Below, piece after piece: positions 45,778-57,049 of a stretch of 64,000 nucleotides of DNA. Origin of the DNA: Allodiplogaster sudhausi (taxonomy: Eukaryota > Nematoda > Chromadorea > Rhabditida > Diplogasteridae); assembly GCA_945643635.1 (NCBI GenBank), contig CALZFC010000081.1, forward strand, positions 667,001 through 731,000, given 5' to 3'. Both the position numbers and the translations under genes were made by a program. The notes beneath the pieces were generated by a model that worked only from the letters and a program-made list of their open reading frames with translations, made no database searches and was not told where the DNA came from. Positions within the stretch are counted from its first letter, which is position 1; each line of letters starts with the position of its first letter.

Positions 45778-48700
45778 TTTTCTTTATTTCTTTTCCTTTC
45801 ACTTCCCCACTTGCTGCTCCCATTTCCCTATTGCCTGGTCACCTGCCACTCCTTTTTGACTATATCTCCATGAGTGAACCAGAGCGCAGACTACGGCGAT
45901 TCATTGGGGTGATTGGAGAGGGGAGAGTGTGGTTAGAGAGAGAGAGAGAGATAGTGTGTGTGTAAGAGAGAGAGAGAGAGAGCGCGAAATGGTATATGCC
46001 GAGTGCCTTTTGAGCACGAGCCACTCCTCAGCTGACGTCACTCGTTCGTCCTCACTGTGCGGACTGCCCTCGGCTTCTCGAGTTGCCCTTGTCCCTCCGG
46101 CCTCCTTTCGCTCTTCTCCTCTCCCCTCCTCTCCCTCCTCTTCCACTTTCAACCCATCCTCTTTCTTCAATCGTTCCTTCCAATCAGGTCATAATTCGCT
46201 TTCATATTCACCTTTCCTTTGTTCTGTAACGGCGATCACTTTACAGGCGATAAGAGGGAGCAAAGAATGGGCGATGGCGGTGGGGCAGCTGGAGAAGGAA
46301 CACCTCGGCCCTCTCCGCCTCCCCCCACTCCCTTTGCGCTTCTCCCTCCTTCTGACGCCCTCGATCCAGGGAGCATCAAAAAATGCGTCGACGAACTTAG
46401 AAGGAAACGGTTTGTCTACTTTTTTAAAAATCATATTGTATATATGCTATTGTGTCAGACAGTAAACCTTTTTTTCTTCTAAGTTGAACCAGCTCATTTT
46501 ACTAGGCGCAAATTGATCTAACAAGGGTACAAATTCACTTTTAGATTACAATCCCCAGAAGAATTGCTTGGATCTGGAGAAAGAACCAATGAACAAGATC
46601 TGGCGAACCGTACAGTTTTGCGGTCAGCATTACATTCTTTTTAAAATAAACACGCCAAAATTTTTATTTTATGGTTTAATTTGATGAGTTGATATTGATA
46701 AGCGCTTTCGTTTTATCATGTTATCTGCTGTGGAGCTTTTTCCATGGTAGTAGAGTCTAACGAATGATGAGTGAATATAATTTGAGGCCGAAGAGGATGA
46801 ATGCGGCGTGGATGGAGGCCGGGCCAGAAGGAGGCCAGCCAGAGGAGGGCACCCGCCCCTACCCTCGTGACTCCCTCCGCAGTCACCGCCTCTCCGCGCC
46901 CTCTCTCCCCGCTTCGCCTGCGGACGTCCAAGCGGCATCTGCTGTTTCCCAGTCCGCCCGCGCCATCAAACACCGCATTCCCCCTCAAGGAGACGATGGC
47001 GAACTCACTGTCAGACTACTTTTTATTTTAAAAAGTATGTTGAGTACAGAAATCACTGAAGTCTTATCCCATTGAATCTCTGACTCGTTATGACTGAATC
47101 TTGGTTGTAGACTATCAACGAGGGCCTGGTGACTCCGGTTGTTAGGCGGAGAGCGCCTGAGGGTCTTTCTGGCTATGAGCGTGAGGAAAAGCGGGAAGAT
47201 GGAGACAACTTCTTTCCGCCCCCTACCAGCACCTTCTCTACCCACTTCAACGAGTCAGTCTCCTACATTTTAATTCCAAGTGGGGATATGCGCGTGAAAT
47301 GTACAATATAACGTTGAAGAGACGTATGCAATATATTCCAATGACAACAGTGCTGTAAGAATTTTCTGTGTCGTTTGACTCGTTCAGTCCCCTAGTGATT
47401 TTTTTTTTGTATCCCTATACTTCTCTTGCTATATTTCTGCCCGTCTGATACTTTTTCCCTCCATTTCGTTAGCCTTGCTAAATTTCTTTACATTAGAACG
47501 ACCTGCAGTGACAATGAGTTGTTTGTAACTGTCTGCCTGGTGCTTTGTATTCTTTATGCGTTGCCGAGGTCGGAGAAAGTCAACAGGGGAAGTGTCTCCC
47601 TCTTCCCTCAACTGGTCTCTTTCCTGTCTACCTTTCTTTCACTTTTCATTCGTTCTTCCCTCCTGCAAGTGGTTTAGAGTATGTGTCTAGTTGTAAGGTA
47701 AATTAAATTACATTTTTTCTTCTTTATAAGAGTTTGTAATATATGAAAGAGCGGAGAATTCTGAGCTAGAGCGAGTGGAAGCATGATTATTCGTTGAAGA
47801 TGCTCCAACTTGCATTCTTCCACAGCTTTCCTGCCTCAGGGCGTTGTCGCCCAAGCACGCATTCTAGCTTTATTTACTCTTCATCTTTCCGTCTTTCTTT
47901 GTGCTCTCTCGATCTGCGCGCTCTCTCCTCATCTCTCTTCCCTCTCCGCCTCTGAAAGTGCATTCACTTCCTCTTCTTTGTTATCCTACTCGATCGAACC
48001 AACTCACCATTCTTTTAAAACGGAAGCTGCAGTTGTTCATATTCCTTGAATGCATATTTGTCAGGATTTCAGAGCAGGTGGAGAAAAAGTAGGCAAGTTC
48101 AGTGCAGACACTCACTTGTTTTTGCAATTAGAGACTATTAACTAACTGCAACGATATTGATTAGTTGATATTAATTTTGTATGGGTCTTCCCAAGTGAAG
48201 TGGGTGTTTTTAAGTGTTGCGAAAAGAGAATCGACAAGTCGACGAGGCCATTGTTCGGTGAAGGAGAAGACAACTCCCACGGGCACTCTTTCTCCCTCCG
48301 CTCTCACGTCGTTCGTTTATCTCCTCTCTTTTCCTATATCTCTCGATGTTGTCTGCAGCCCACCCGCTGCCTCCCCAACTCCGTCCTCCCCCTCGGCTGG
48401 CAGCAACTCCTTCCAGCAGACTGTCCTCCGCACTCCGAACAGTGCTGGCTGGTCCGCTGTCAACAGTGAGTTCGCAAGAAGACAACACCGGATTGCTAAG
48501 GTTCCATTTCTCGTCTCCTTTTCCACGCTAACTAACTATGAGCATCTTTTCCCTCTCTTTTCTTTTCTTTTTGGGGTTCACTGTTCTGCATCGTGGTGAA
48601 TGCAACCTGTAAGCTCACGAGCACCCGCCTTGTGCAGGAACTCGCTCTTCGCTTCTAGCATCTCTCTCTCTCTCTATCTCTGTCTCTCTCTGTCTGTCTC

Positions 48701-51700
48701 TCTCTCTCTCTCTTTCTGTCTCTTTCTCGCCCTCCCTCTTTCTCTTTCTGTCCACCTCCCTTTCATGCTCATCCTAAGAGTCTTCCTTAGCTGCATCTCC
48801 CCAGTGTGTTGTGCTAGGAGAGGCGCTCTTCTTTCCCTTCTTCCACTTCCCTTTCTCTCTTCGAGTGCCGTGAGCACCAGCCCCCTTCTTATTTCCATAC
48901 TCTCTTCTCCAGTGTTGAAAGAGGTGTCTGGAACTAACTGCCTGTATGGAGTCTCCTCATCTCATTTATCGCCTTGGCTGATGGCAAGACATATATAAAG
49001 TTAATTGTTTTGACTATTATAGTAACATATCTCAAAATAAATATTCTAGAGAATTCCCTCTCACGCTCTCTCTCTCAATCTCTCGCCGTTCCTTTCTCTC
49101 TGTTTCTATCTCTTTCCTCTCTATCCCCTATCTCGCACTCTCTAATCTCCGCTTATTCTCTCTCTCCGCTCCCGCGCTTCTTACCGTCTGTCTCCGAGAG
49201 CTGCCGCCCCAACACCTGTTGCTTTTCGTTTCCCTGCATTATTTTCCTTTACGATACATCTTGTTTCTCCCCCCTAATCATGTTTGATTGGGGATCGTTT
49301 TCCCTGCAGTACGTTGACCTCCCTTACCTCGTTCTCTTGAGGTATTGCCTACTCGGCATCCACGAGTTCCTGTAATCATGACCGCGAAGGAGAAAGAGAG
49401 TGCGAAGGAGCAGGAGGGAGCGGCAGGGGATTCTCAAGCACCCCTTCCTGGCCATCCTCGTCTTTCCGAATACGCCCATCTGTCTGATTACTCCGATCCC
49501 GCTACGCCCGGCTCCCCCTTTAATCACGGTTCATTCTGTTCTATTCACATTTTTACTTGCTCCTGTCTGCGAGAATCTTTTCTTTTACAAAAGTAGACTT
49601 GAATATTTCCCCATTTCAGATGATGATTGCGTGAGTGTGGCAGCAACTGTTTTCGACGAACCGTGGGATTCGAGGATGTGGGAGAAGTTGTTGGTTTGTG
49701 CGGGAGAAGGAGACAGTCGACTGGTTGAAGAACTCGAAGAAGAAGCTGTGGAGGAAGTGCAGAGAACGGACGATGACTGCAACCTCACTCCTCTCCGTCT
49801 TTCCTCAGTCAGTTCTGATCTCTCAGTAAGTGCAATGTACAGACTGACTTATCGTGTTAAGAGAGCGGGTTCTCGGTCGTCGCTGCTCTCTGCCCACCTC
49901 GGCCTGACGGCGTCCCTTCGTCGTCCGGCCCCTGTGGACTCGGCCACTGCCACCATCCAAGACTACGTTGCTTTGTTAGTCTCTTCCAACTCTTTCTGCT
50001 TCCTTTCCTGCTCTCCTCGTCATTTAAGTTGTATTCCTTACGTTTCTTACCTTTAATTGTTCTTTCTTCTTAGCTTGGCGACAACGTCTGGAACCTTTGC
50101 CAAATCTCTTGACCGCTTCTTTGTCTGCACCAAAGAATCTACGGAGAAAGATCCCCGCGTCGTGGTTTGACTTTTTTCTTCTCAGATTACTTCTTTGTCT
50201 TGTTAGTCAGAGAGAGAGAGAGTGAAAAAAGAGAGAGAGGTTGCAGATGAAGAACGTGCGGCAGTTCATGAATGGCCTGAAGAACTATCTGGTGAAGCAG
50301 GGGGAGGCTGACTTGCACCCTCTGATTGAGAGGGAGAGCTCTCGACTCGATTCTAACCGCTGTCTCAATATTGATGCTTGCCTTGAGGCCGTTCTCTCCC
50401 GACTTCTTCTCAGTTCGTCTTCTCCATCCTTTCTCTTATTTATTCTATTTTTTCAGTATGTTCTACACTTGGTATATTATGTGACAGACTAGAGCACTTT
50501 CTAAATGTAATGAATTGTTCAGAACCGTTGTACACTCACATCCGCCGCGTTGTGGAAGCGGAGGAGCGAGAGATCGGAAGTCGCGATGCATTGAGTAGAG
50601 GAGTGGAGAGAACTCGCAATCTCTCTCCCTCTCAGATTGGACTGCCTTCTCAGGTACTGTCAATGACTGTAGCAAGGAATGATTGAATAGCTGATTCCAG
50701 GCTGTTTATCCGAGTGCGGAGCAGTGGGAATGGCTGAAGAAGATGTGCCAGCGAATGCAGCGGCAGTTCTCTCCGCAGCACAAACTCGAGTTGCTTCTCC
50801 GTGTCATCCAGGTTTGCTTAGTCTGTCATGAATAGCAAGGCAATGGCTATTGAAGGGAGTGATGGAGCTGCAGCCGACACTGGCCGGGTCTGGCGGGGGG
50901 CCGAGCAGGGGCTGCGAGAACGACGACCCGGCCAAGCAGCCTCAGAGACCCGCTACGCCACCCCCCGCGGATGGTCAGCATTTCTATAGGATATCATTGA
51001 TATCATATCAGTTTCATTTGCAAGCTGGACATTCTTAGAACTCATTCGCTGGCTTGTTTTGCTGATTTCGCGAACGCTGGGAGTGGACTGCGATTGTGAA
51101 GCACTCTACATGAATGAACTGCTGCCTTCGCAGGTTCTCTCTCTCTCTCTCTCCTCTCTCTCTTTCTGTCTCTCTCCCTCTATCTCTCTCTCTCTTTCTC
51201 CTTCGCTCTCTCTCTCTCCCTTTTTCTCTCTCTCTCTTTCTCTCTCTCCCTCTCTCTTTCTCCCTCTATCCTTGTTTCTACAGGTACGTCAATCCGGGAG
51301 TGTGGCCTTCTATTTGACAGCCTTCGACTCTGCCATTCGAATCCTTTCTTCTCCTGATGCTCTTCATCATTTGATGAGCACGAAGAGTTCTGGGAGCGAG
51401 AAAATGTCCCTCTCTCACCTCGCGTCGTCTCACTTCTCTTCTGCAGTGCGTGTTTCTTCCTTTCTTCCGCCCTTCCTTCCCTTTACTGTGAATATCTTGA
51501 GAGTGATTGCTTGGTACGAGTGGCCGTGCCGGATGAAGAAGTGGGTTGTGTCCACTACGAGAGCTTCCCTCTGGTGGCAGAGATGCAGGCTGGCCAGCTC
51601 TGCCGCCTCGTCGCTCACCAACACTCCATCACCAATCCACAGGACTATGGACTGTCAGTTTAACTGTGACTATCCAATACTTTTGTAGCCTGAACACGTC

Positions 51701-52022
51701 TTGTTTTTGGAAAGACCTGGGTTTGCACGGACCAGAAAAGCATTTTATAGAAATTGTGTAAAAAGTAAGTGCCTGTACAAATACTTTGAAAGTTCTGCTA
51801 ATTATGCTTTTCTGTATTTTTCCTGTTTTGCGTAGATGGATTAGGCAATAAAGTTGTAATGAGGGATGAACTTGCAGATACGTGCTGGCGGATGGTTTCG
51901 AGACGGCCCTCCCTTCTTCGCAGTCCATCCACGAAGTCAGACAGCAAGTCGCTGCGAAGCCCTTCCTCTTCGCATACAAAAGACACGAAGCTCGCATTGC
52001 CTGGCCGCGACTGAGAAAGTAG
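42012..52022 (+). CDS. RIN-family protein (Ras and Rab interactor; Rab5 guanine-nucleotide exchange factor)
   Basis: Endosomal adaptor that binds activated Ras and tyrosine-phosphorylated receptors and activates Rab5. The start ATG 42012 reads MADSGTAPLTAAVPRVPPVP. The SH2 region is split over several exons (FLQDIDRPTAEVLLRPQRPG at 44315-44400; FIVRGSSRSQSVALSVRV and SLPLLIAHYCTHLYE at 44415-44620). Long Ser/Pro-rich linkers follow (45130-48480). The RIN-homology block is RQFMNGLKNYLVKQGEADL with ERESSRL and NIDACLEAVL (50255-50415). VPS9 exons read EQWEWLKKMCQRMQRQF (50720-50790), LELIRWLVLLISRTLGVDC (about 51035-51095) and VAFYLTAFDSAIRILSS (51300-51355). The C-terminal RA-like part reads AVPDEEVGCVHYESFPLVAE (about 51520-51580) and VLADGFETALPSSQSIHEVR (51890-51945). 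The stop is TAG 52020. Many linker exons are only approximate. A single gene of about 10 kb is the simplest reading. Confidence 0.88.
42805..42845. repeat. (GA)n tract in a RIN intron
   Basis: Short purine run on the plus strand. Similar runs occur at 43285-43320 and 45935-45985, on the antisense-pyrimidine side of this plus-strand gene. Confidence 0.7.
45692..45780. repeat. (CT)n microsatellite in a RIN intron
   Basis: About 90 bp of CT on the sense strand. Related tracts lie at 48660-48750 and 51135-51270 in later introns, the last ending at a good acceptor (ctacag, 51283). Confidence 0.9.
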
Positions 52023-52559
52023 CCCCTCTGTTTCAGCTGTATCCCCCCATTTCTTTCACTCCTTCACCAGTCACCCAAATGGTTTACTTTTATCTTTCGT
52101 TCAGTGCCTTTGCTCTTTTTACTTGTCTGTATAATACCAAAGTGCTTTTCTCTTCTGCCGGGTTTGCCCGAGTGCATCTCGAAAGATTCAGGTTTTCGTT
52201 TGCTTCCTTCCTTTTAATGAGGTCGCAACCTTGCCAAAGATGTTGATTTGATCTTGTAGTTTGAGTAGTCGCTATGATTAGCCACCCTTGAGATTGCCTA
52301 GAGGAGATTGCTTCCCAAACCAAAGAAATATCAATGTATTCCAACTAAGAATCGGCTCGGTCTGATTATTACGGTTTTTTCTCCTTTAAATTTGATGCTC
52401 AATGAATGTATTTTCTTTATTATTTTGCTGCTAACAATAAATTGATTTCCGCAAAACATGTTTTGATATAATGCGCTTTGTTTTGAGCTTATGTGGGCAT
52501 ATTAATTGAAGTGAGATCAGATAGAATAATGAAAGAGGCATGGCATCAACAGATAGCAT
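52023..52559. other. convergent 3' gap after the RIN gene
   Basis: AT-rich sequence with no recognised exon. It probably contains the RIN polyadenylation region (aataaa-like motif near 52434). Confidence 0.5.
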
Positions 52560-52814
52560 CACAGTGGGAAGGACGAAGGAGAAGGAGCGCGGCCCTCAGA
52601 GAGAGAAGTTGGGAGGGAGTGGAAGGAGGAGGGGTCGACAGAGTCACGAACCACGAATACTTATGCGTGCCCTTGATGAAGGGCCGCACGATGTAGCACA
52701 GCTCGTCCCCGCCTGATGAATCTAGGATCTACGCTTCCCCTCATCTATCCGTTCCTTTTTCGGCCTCCCCATATCATCTCTCTCTCTCTCTCGGTCTCTC
52801 TCTCTCTCTCTCGG

Positions 52815-52847
<33 letters not shown>

Positions 52848-53255
52848 TTCTCTCTCTGCTGTGCAGACCGTTCTAACCTCGCTCCAGCAGTCTGAACTCG
52901 ATCCATCTGTGGGGCACAAGTGCATTTCCAGCTTTGCGTCCATCCCGCTTAGATTATAACTGAACATATTCTTATAAGATTCATACTTTACAAGAAACCT
53001 GTACCGAAATGCGACGCAGAGAGTGCTGTCGACCCACTGGGCAGGAGTCTTCAGGTAAGTGGTGCCGTTCCCCTCCAGAATGACGTACTCTTTCATCGGG
53101 GTCTTCTCTGTCGGCTTCGGGCCGGCCACTGAAAGGGTGGAGAGAGAGAGAGAAGAACGATGACGTCTCCTTACCTTTGATGGGCTGCTTTGGTCTGCCG
53201 CCTTTTCCACTCGGTCGCACTGCTTTGGAGAAACGTTTGTTACGGCGTTCACATC
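52560..53255 (-). CDS. unrecognised gene, three exons
   Basis: The exons read CERRNKRFSKAVRPSGKGGR (about 53250-53175), AGPKPTEKTPMKEYVILEGN then TPAQWVDSTLCVAFRYR (53130-53005), RDGRKAGNALVPHRWIEFRL (about 52950-52880), and DSSGGDELCYIVRPFIKGTH then KYSWFVTLSTPPPS (about 52720-52620). Splice sites fit (cag acceptors, gttagaa and gtttctt donors), and the join at 52880/52722 is in phase. The final exon runs on to a stop near 52570. It looks like a globular domain with a basic N-terminal region, but I cannot name the family. It may be the 3' part of a longer gene. Confidence 0.5.
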
Positions 53256-53302
53256 TGCATGAAAGTGAAGTAGAAGAATAAAAGATGAGGGAGCGAGAAG
53301 AT

Positions 53303-53304
<2 letters not shown>

Positions 53305-53362
<58 letters not shown>
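53305..53362. repeat. (GA)n microsatellite
   Basis: Uninterrupted GA of about 55 bp, just upstream (on the minus strand) of the first recognised exon of the unrecognised gene. Confidence 0.9.
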
Positions 53363-53366
<4 letters not shown>

Positions 53367-53466
53367 AGCAAACCGTTCTCTACACTCCTGCACGATGTGT
53401 TGTCCCATGTAATTGCGAAGCTCCGCCCCTTTCGGGCATACCAAGATGGCAGATTGCCAACCTTGG

Positions 53467-53493
53467 CCGTTCTTGGCAATTTGCCAAGAACGG
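53467..53493. repeat. 27-bp palindrome
   Basis: ccgttcttggcaa and ttgccaagaacgg are exact reverse complements around a single central t. Confidence 0.9.
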
Positions 53494-53630
53494 GGCCCAG
53501 CTCGAACAGAGCGAGCGGGTTGGAGAAAAATCAGAGTGCGGGAATTTGCAGCATATTTCAGCCGCATTTTTTGCACATAACAACGTTAAAAGTTCTTTAT
53601 ACCGAATACAAAATATATCTAATTTAACAA

Positions 53631-53676
53631 GTGAGTGCTGCACGCTTTTCTATTTCAAAAAGCGGCAAGCACTCAC
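53631..53676. repeat. 46-nt imperfect hairpin
   Basis: gtgagtgct pairs with agcactcac, and after a 3-nt internal loop cgctttt pairs with aaaaagcg, leaving a loop of about 7 nt. It resembles a small structured RNA or a MITE end, with no further support. Confidence 0.6.
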
Positions 53677-53742
53677 AAGTTAAGCTTTAAAAACTCTTTA
53701 TTCAAGTATAAAAACACACAGTAAAAAGAACAAAAAATACAT

Positions 53743-54784
53743 TTAAAAAATGTAGATCCTGATGTCGATCTCGCTCTGGAAATAAAGACATTGTTAATCT
53801 ACTCATTTCGAAACACTTTCCATGTTTCCACAGTTAGGTAACTCTCTCTCTCTATCTCTCTCTCCCTTTACCTGTAAGCAAGAAGGGCTGCTGCTGTCGA
53901 TCGTCGAGTTGTCCGAGCTCGCGAAGACCTTGCTCTGCAAAAAAAGGACATTGTTAATCGACTCTCTTCGAAACACTTTCATTTTCAATGAGTTCACAGT
54001 AACTATCTCTCTTTACTCTCTCTTCCATCTATCTCTTCCATCTCTCTCTCTCTCTCTCTTTGTTTGTTTACCTGCGAGCAAGAAGGGCTGGCCTCCTTCT
54101 GTCGATAATCGAGTTGCCCGAGCCCGCGAACCATGACTGCCGCGATGATTCGCTGCTTCTCCTTCTCCTCGAACTCGCGTAGACGGTCGCTGATGTCGCC
54201 CTGAACACGATATCTTACTAGTTTCTACATTGTATCATTGGACGGATGAGGGAATATTTCTTTTATGTAACCGTGCCCAAAAGAAAATTGCAAAAAAGGT
54301 AAAAATATGAAGATAACTGACAGCCATGCTGATCCTCAGCGACTCCTTGAACATGGCAGAACGTGTCTTCGACTCGTTCCGCAACATCTTCGGCAGCCGT
54401 TTCCGGTCGGCGTTCAGCGCACGCAGCAGCTTTTCTTCGTCTGAAAGGAGGGGAGAGGGTGAAAAGGTAGCTTGTTGAAAACAAAATTTGATCAATTCAA
54501 GCGATCAAACAGGTGATCGGACCTCTCTGCTGTAACTTCTGTGCTTGTAGCTGCTCCTTCTGCTGCCGATGCAGCATCTGCGTTCGCAGCAAGTAGAACT
54601 TGTCCTTGAGCATCTTACGATGAAGGACATATCTGGGAACAGCGTCAGCTAATTTATTATCGTCAGAGTTGCCACAGCCACAGGCTAATAATTAGCTCTC
54701 GATATGTGTGCACACAGGGCTCTCTATTTACTAACTGACCTGTCATTGAGTACTCGATCCTCCAGCTCCCAGTCCGAGCCCTCT
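53743..54784 (-). CDS. PKK coiled-coil tail of an SLK/STK10-type kinase, N-terminus absent
   Basis: The PKK domain is the C-terminal coiled coil of Ste20-group kinases SLK and LOK. Exons read AREGSDWELEDRVLNDR (54784-54732), YVLHRKMLKDKFYLLRTQML then HRQQKEQLQAQKLQQR (about 54635-54525), EEKLLRALNADRKRLPKMLR then NESKTRSAMFKESLRI (54440-54330, matching the conserved RLPK..R...KTR.AMFK.SLRI block), and ISDRLREFEEKEKQRIIAAV (about 54200-54075). They are followed by a duplicated short exon and a terminal SEIDIRIYIF with stop TAA at 53743. No kinase domain is present. Immediately upstream is a broken Kunitz domain of the neighbouring gene, so either the kinase part lies elsewhere or the locus is rearranged or misassembled. 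Confidence 0.75.
53770..54140. repeat. tandem duplication of an exon-intron unit, about 180 bp
   Basis: Two copies share ggacattgttaatc, cgaaacactttc, the run of ctctctc, a cagcaagaagggctg exon block and cgagttgtccgagctcgcga/cgagttgcccgagcccgcga. Exon readings are related: VRGLGQLDYRQKEAS and LRELGQLDDRQQQP. The intron lying between copies contains CT repeats. Confidence 0.75.
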
Positions 54785-54809
54785 CGCGCCCTCTGTGAAA
54801 AGTACAAGT

Positions 54810-56022
54810 GAAAAGTACACCCTCCAGGAGCTCCTGGAGGGTGTCGAATCGGTTGCCGTTATGCTTGGCACACCCCGTGTAGTGGAAGCCCTTGCACTTC
54901 CTCTGCGCTTTGTTATAATAGTACTTGTTTGACATGGCCTCGCACCACGAACCACGGTCCAAGGGCTCCAGACATGGATCTGTGTAGTGGAGAGGGGAAG
55001 GGAAGGAGAAAATTGAATGGATCTTGAGTAGAGTGTGATTAGGAAAGAGAGAAAGAGCCCGGATCTAGTGGAGAGTGGGGGGAGAGAGAAAGAGAGTAGG
55101 TTCTAGTGAAGAGATGCAGGGGGGAAAGGTGAAAGAACTTGAATAGGTGCAGCCGACTGTGATAATGGTTGACTTACCAGCACCGGTTAATTCGCATTTC
55201 GTGGAACATTCATCGTAAGATTCAAATCGGTTAGGATTCCCCCCGCATCCTCCCCAGAGAAATTGTTGACAACCTCCCGTTGACATGTTGAAGAACCACA
55301 CATATCGGAGCTGATTGCAGGAGCCCCAGTCGGGGGGAAAGGAGCAAATGGCTGAAATGAGAATTCCTCAGCCAGAGGAATGCTGAAGTGGGATGAGTGG
55401 GAAAGACTTACATGGGGTCAGACTCGGCTGCAATCTACTGCATATTCGAGTGCATTCTTCAAGTGAATGGAATCTGAAGACTAATTCATAGTCTAAGAAT
55501 ATTTCTTTTCCAATTCGACCTGTTGTTGGAACCTCCACAACCCGTGTAGGAGAAGAGTATGCATGTTCCTCCTTGGTAAGTGAACCGAGTGTGACTCGAG
55601 CCGTTCCCTCTTCCCCTGCAGTTTCCTTTGTCTCCCTCAGTGTCGAAGCAGTCTGCCAACAACAACAATTGTCATTTTGATATCTTTATCGTCAGCTACA
55701 AAATAAATGCTGTAATCGAATGCACAGCCAGCCATTCAATGGAAAAGAGGAGGAATAACACGCACGATGAGATTAGGAATGTGCTTTGCAGCAAACTATT
55801 TTTGTGGGAACCTACAACATCCTTAATGCCCTACGAACCATGAGAGGAATGAGAAAGTCGGACTGGAGGAGGCAGGCGAGAGGAGCCACTCGAGGAGTAC
55901 TCCGCAGCCGGCGAACAGGCACGGGAACACAACTCCAGCGATGAGAAACGAGTCTCGTTCCCACCGCAGCCGAGCCACCAGAATTCCGCGCATTTTCCTG
56001 TGGAAAGATGAGAGAGAGAGAG

Positions 56023-56085
<63 letters not shown>

Positions 56086-57011
56086 CACCTTTAAGGCGGT
56101 CGAAATAGAAGGCAACATTCGCATTGTAGTCGCAGTCGCCATCCTCCGCGTGTCCCACATCCAGTGGGAGGAGACAGTCAGATTCCACTTCAGACAGAAC
56201 CTGAAGGAAAATCACTTGGCAAGCTGGAATGACAGTTACGCAAACCTGTAGTGGGTGGCAGAGAGATTCACACTGGGACAGGCTCAGGAAACGATTTCCG
56301 TTCCCACCACAACCGGAATAAGAAAAGGGACTGCATTTACGGAGCGAGCGGTCGTAGTAGAAGGCAGGGTATCTGGAAGAGCTGAGGAGAGAAAGAAGGC
56401 GAGAGAGAAAGAGAAAGAAGAGAGTCAGAAAAAGATGGAAGAGAGAGAAAGAGAGATAGAGAGTAAGAGAGAGAGAGAGAGCAAGGAGAGGAGAGAGGGG
56501 AAATTCTAACGTTTCCTTGCAGTTGCCTATCTCCTTTGGTTCAAGACACCGATACTCCTGGCTTACAGTTGTCTTTGCTTTCGATAGTGAGTTTGTATCT
56601 GCAGGGGAAATTTGGCAACATTTGATAAAGGTATGTAGGTAGAAAAAAAGATGTATACCTGGAGGGAGCGAATGAAGTCCCTGAATGTCCTGGCACAGAG
56701 CACGACAACTGAGCTCGTCGTCGAAGAAGTTCCTGCTCTCAGAGACGCAGCCATCGAACCAGAAGGGAGTGCACTCTCCAGTCAAATGCTGCCAAGCAAC
56801 AAAGGAATGCTCATCCTTCAATCTTCATCAATCTGCTGTGTAAAGAAGAACAGCAAAAGAAACATCGAAGTAGAATCGTTCCTTCCACTCTCCGTCCATG
56901 CACGAATCCGTCAACGAAGTGTCGAACTTATCCGTACATTGACCTAAACATAAGTTATATTGAATGATTCGAGGCAGAGAGAAGAAAGAGACCGAGGAGA
57001 CAGAGAGAAGA

Positions 57012-57049
<38 letters not shown>

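Noticed and set aside
56880..56945. Possible 28-29 nt introns (gtttcttttgctgttcttctttacacag, and similar ones near 33,920 and 54,800)
   Set aside because: Removing them leads to stops or frame conflicts, and the shortest well-supported intron here is about 44 nt.
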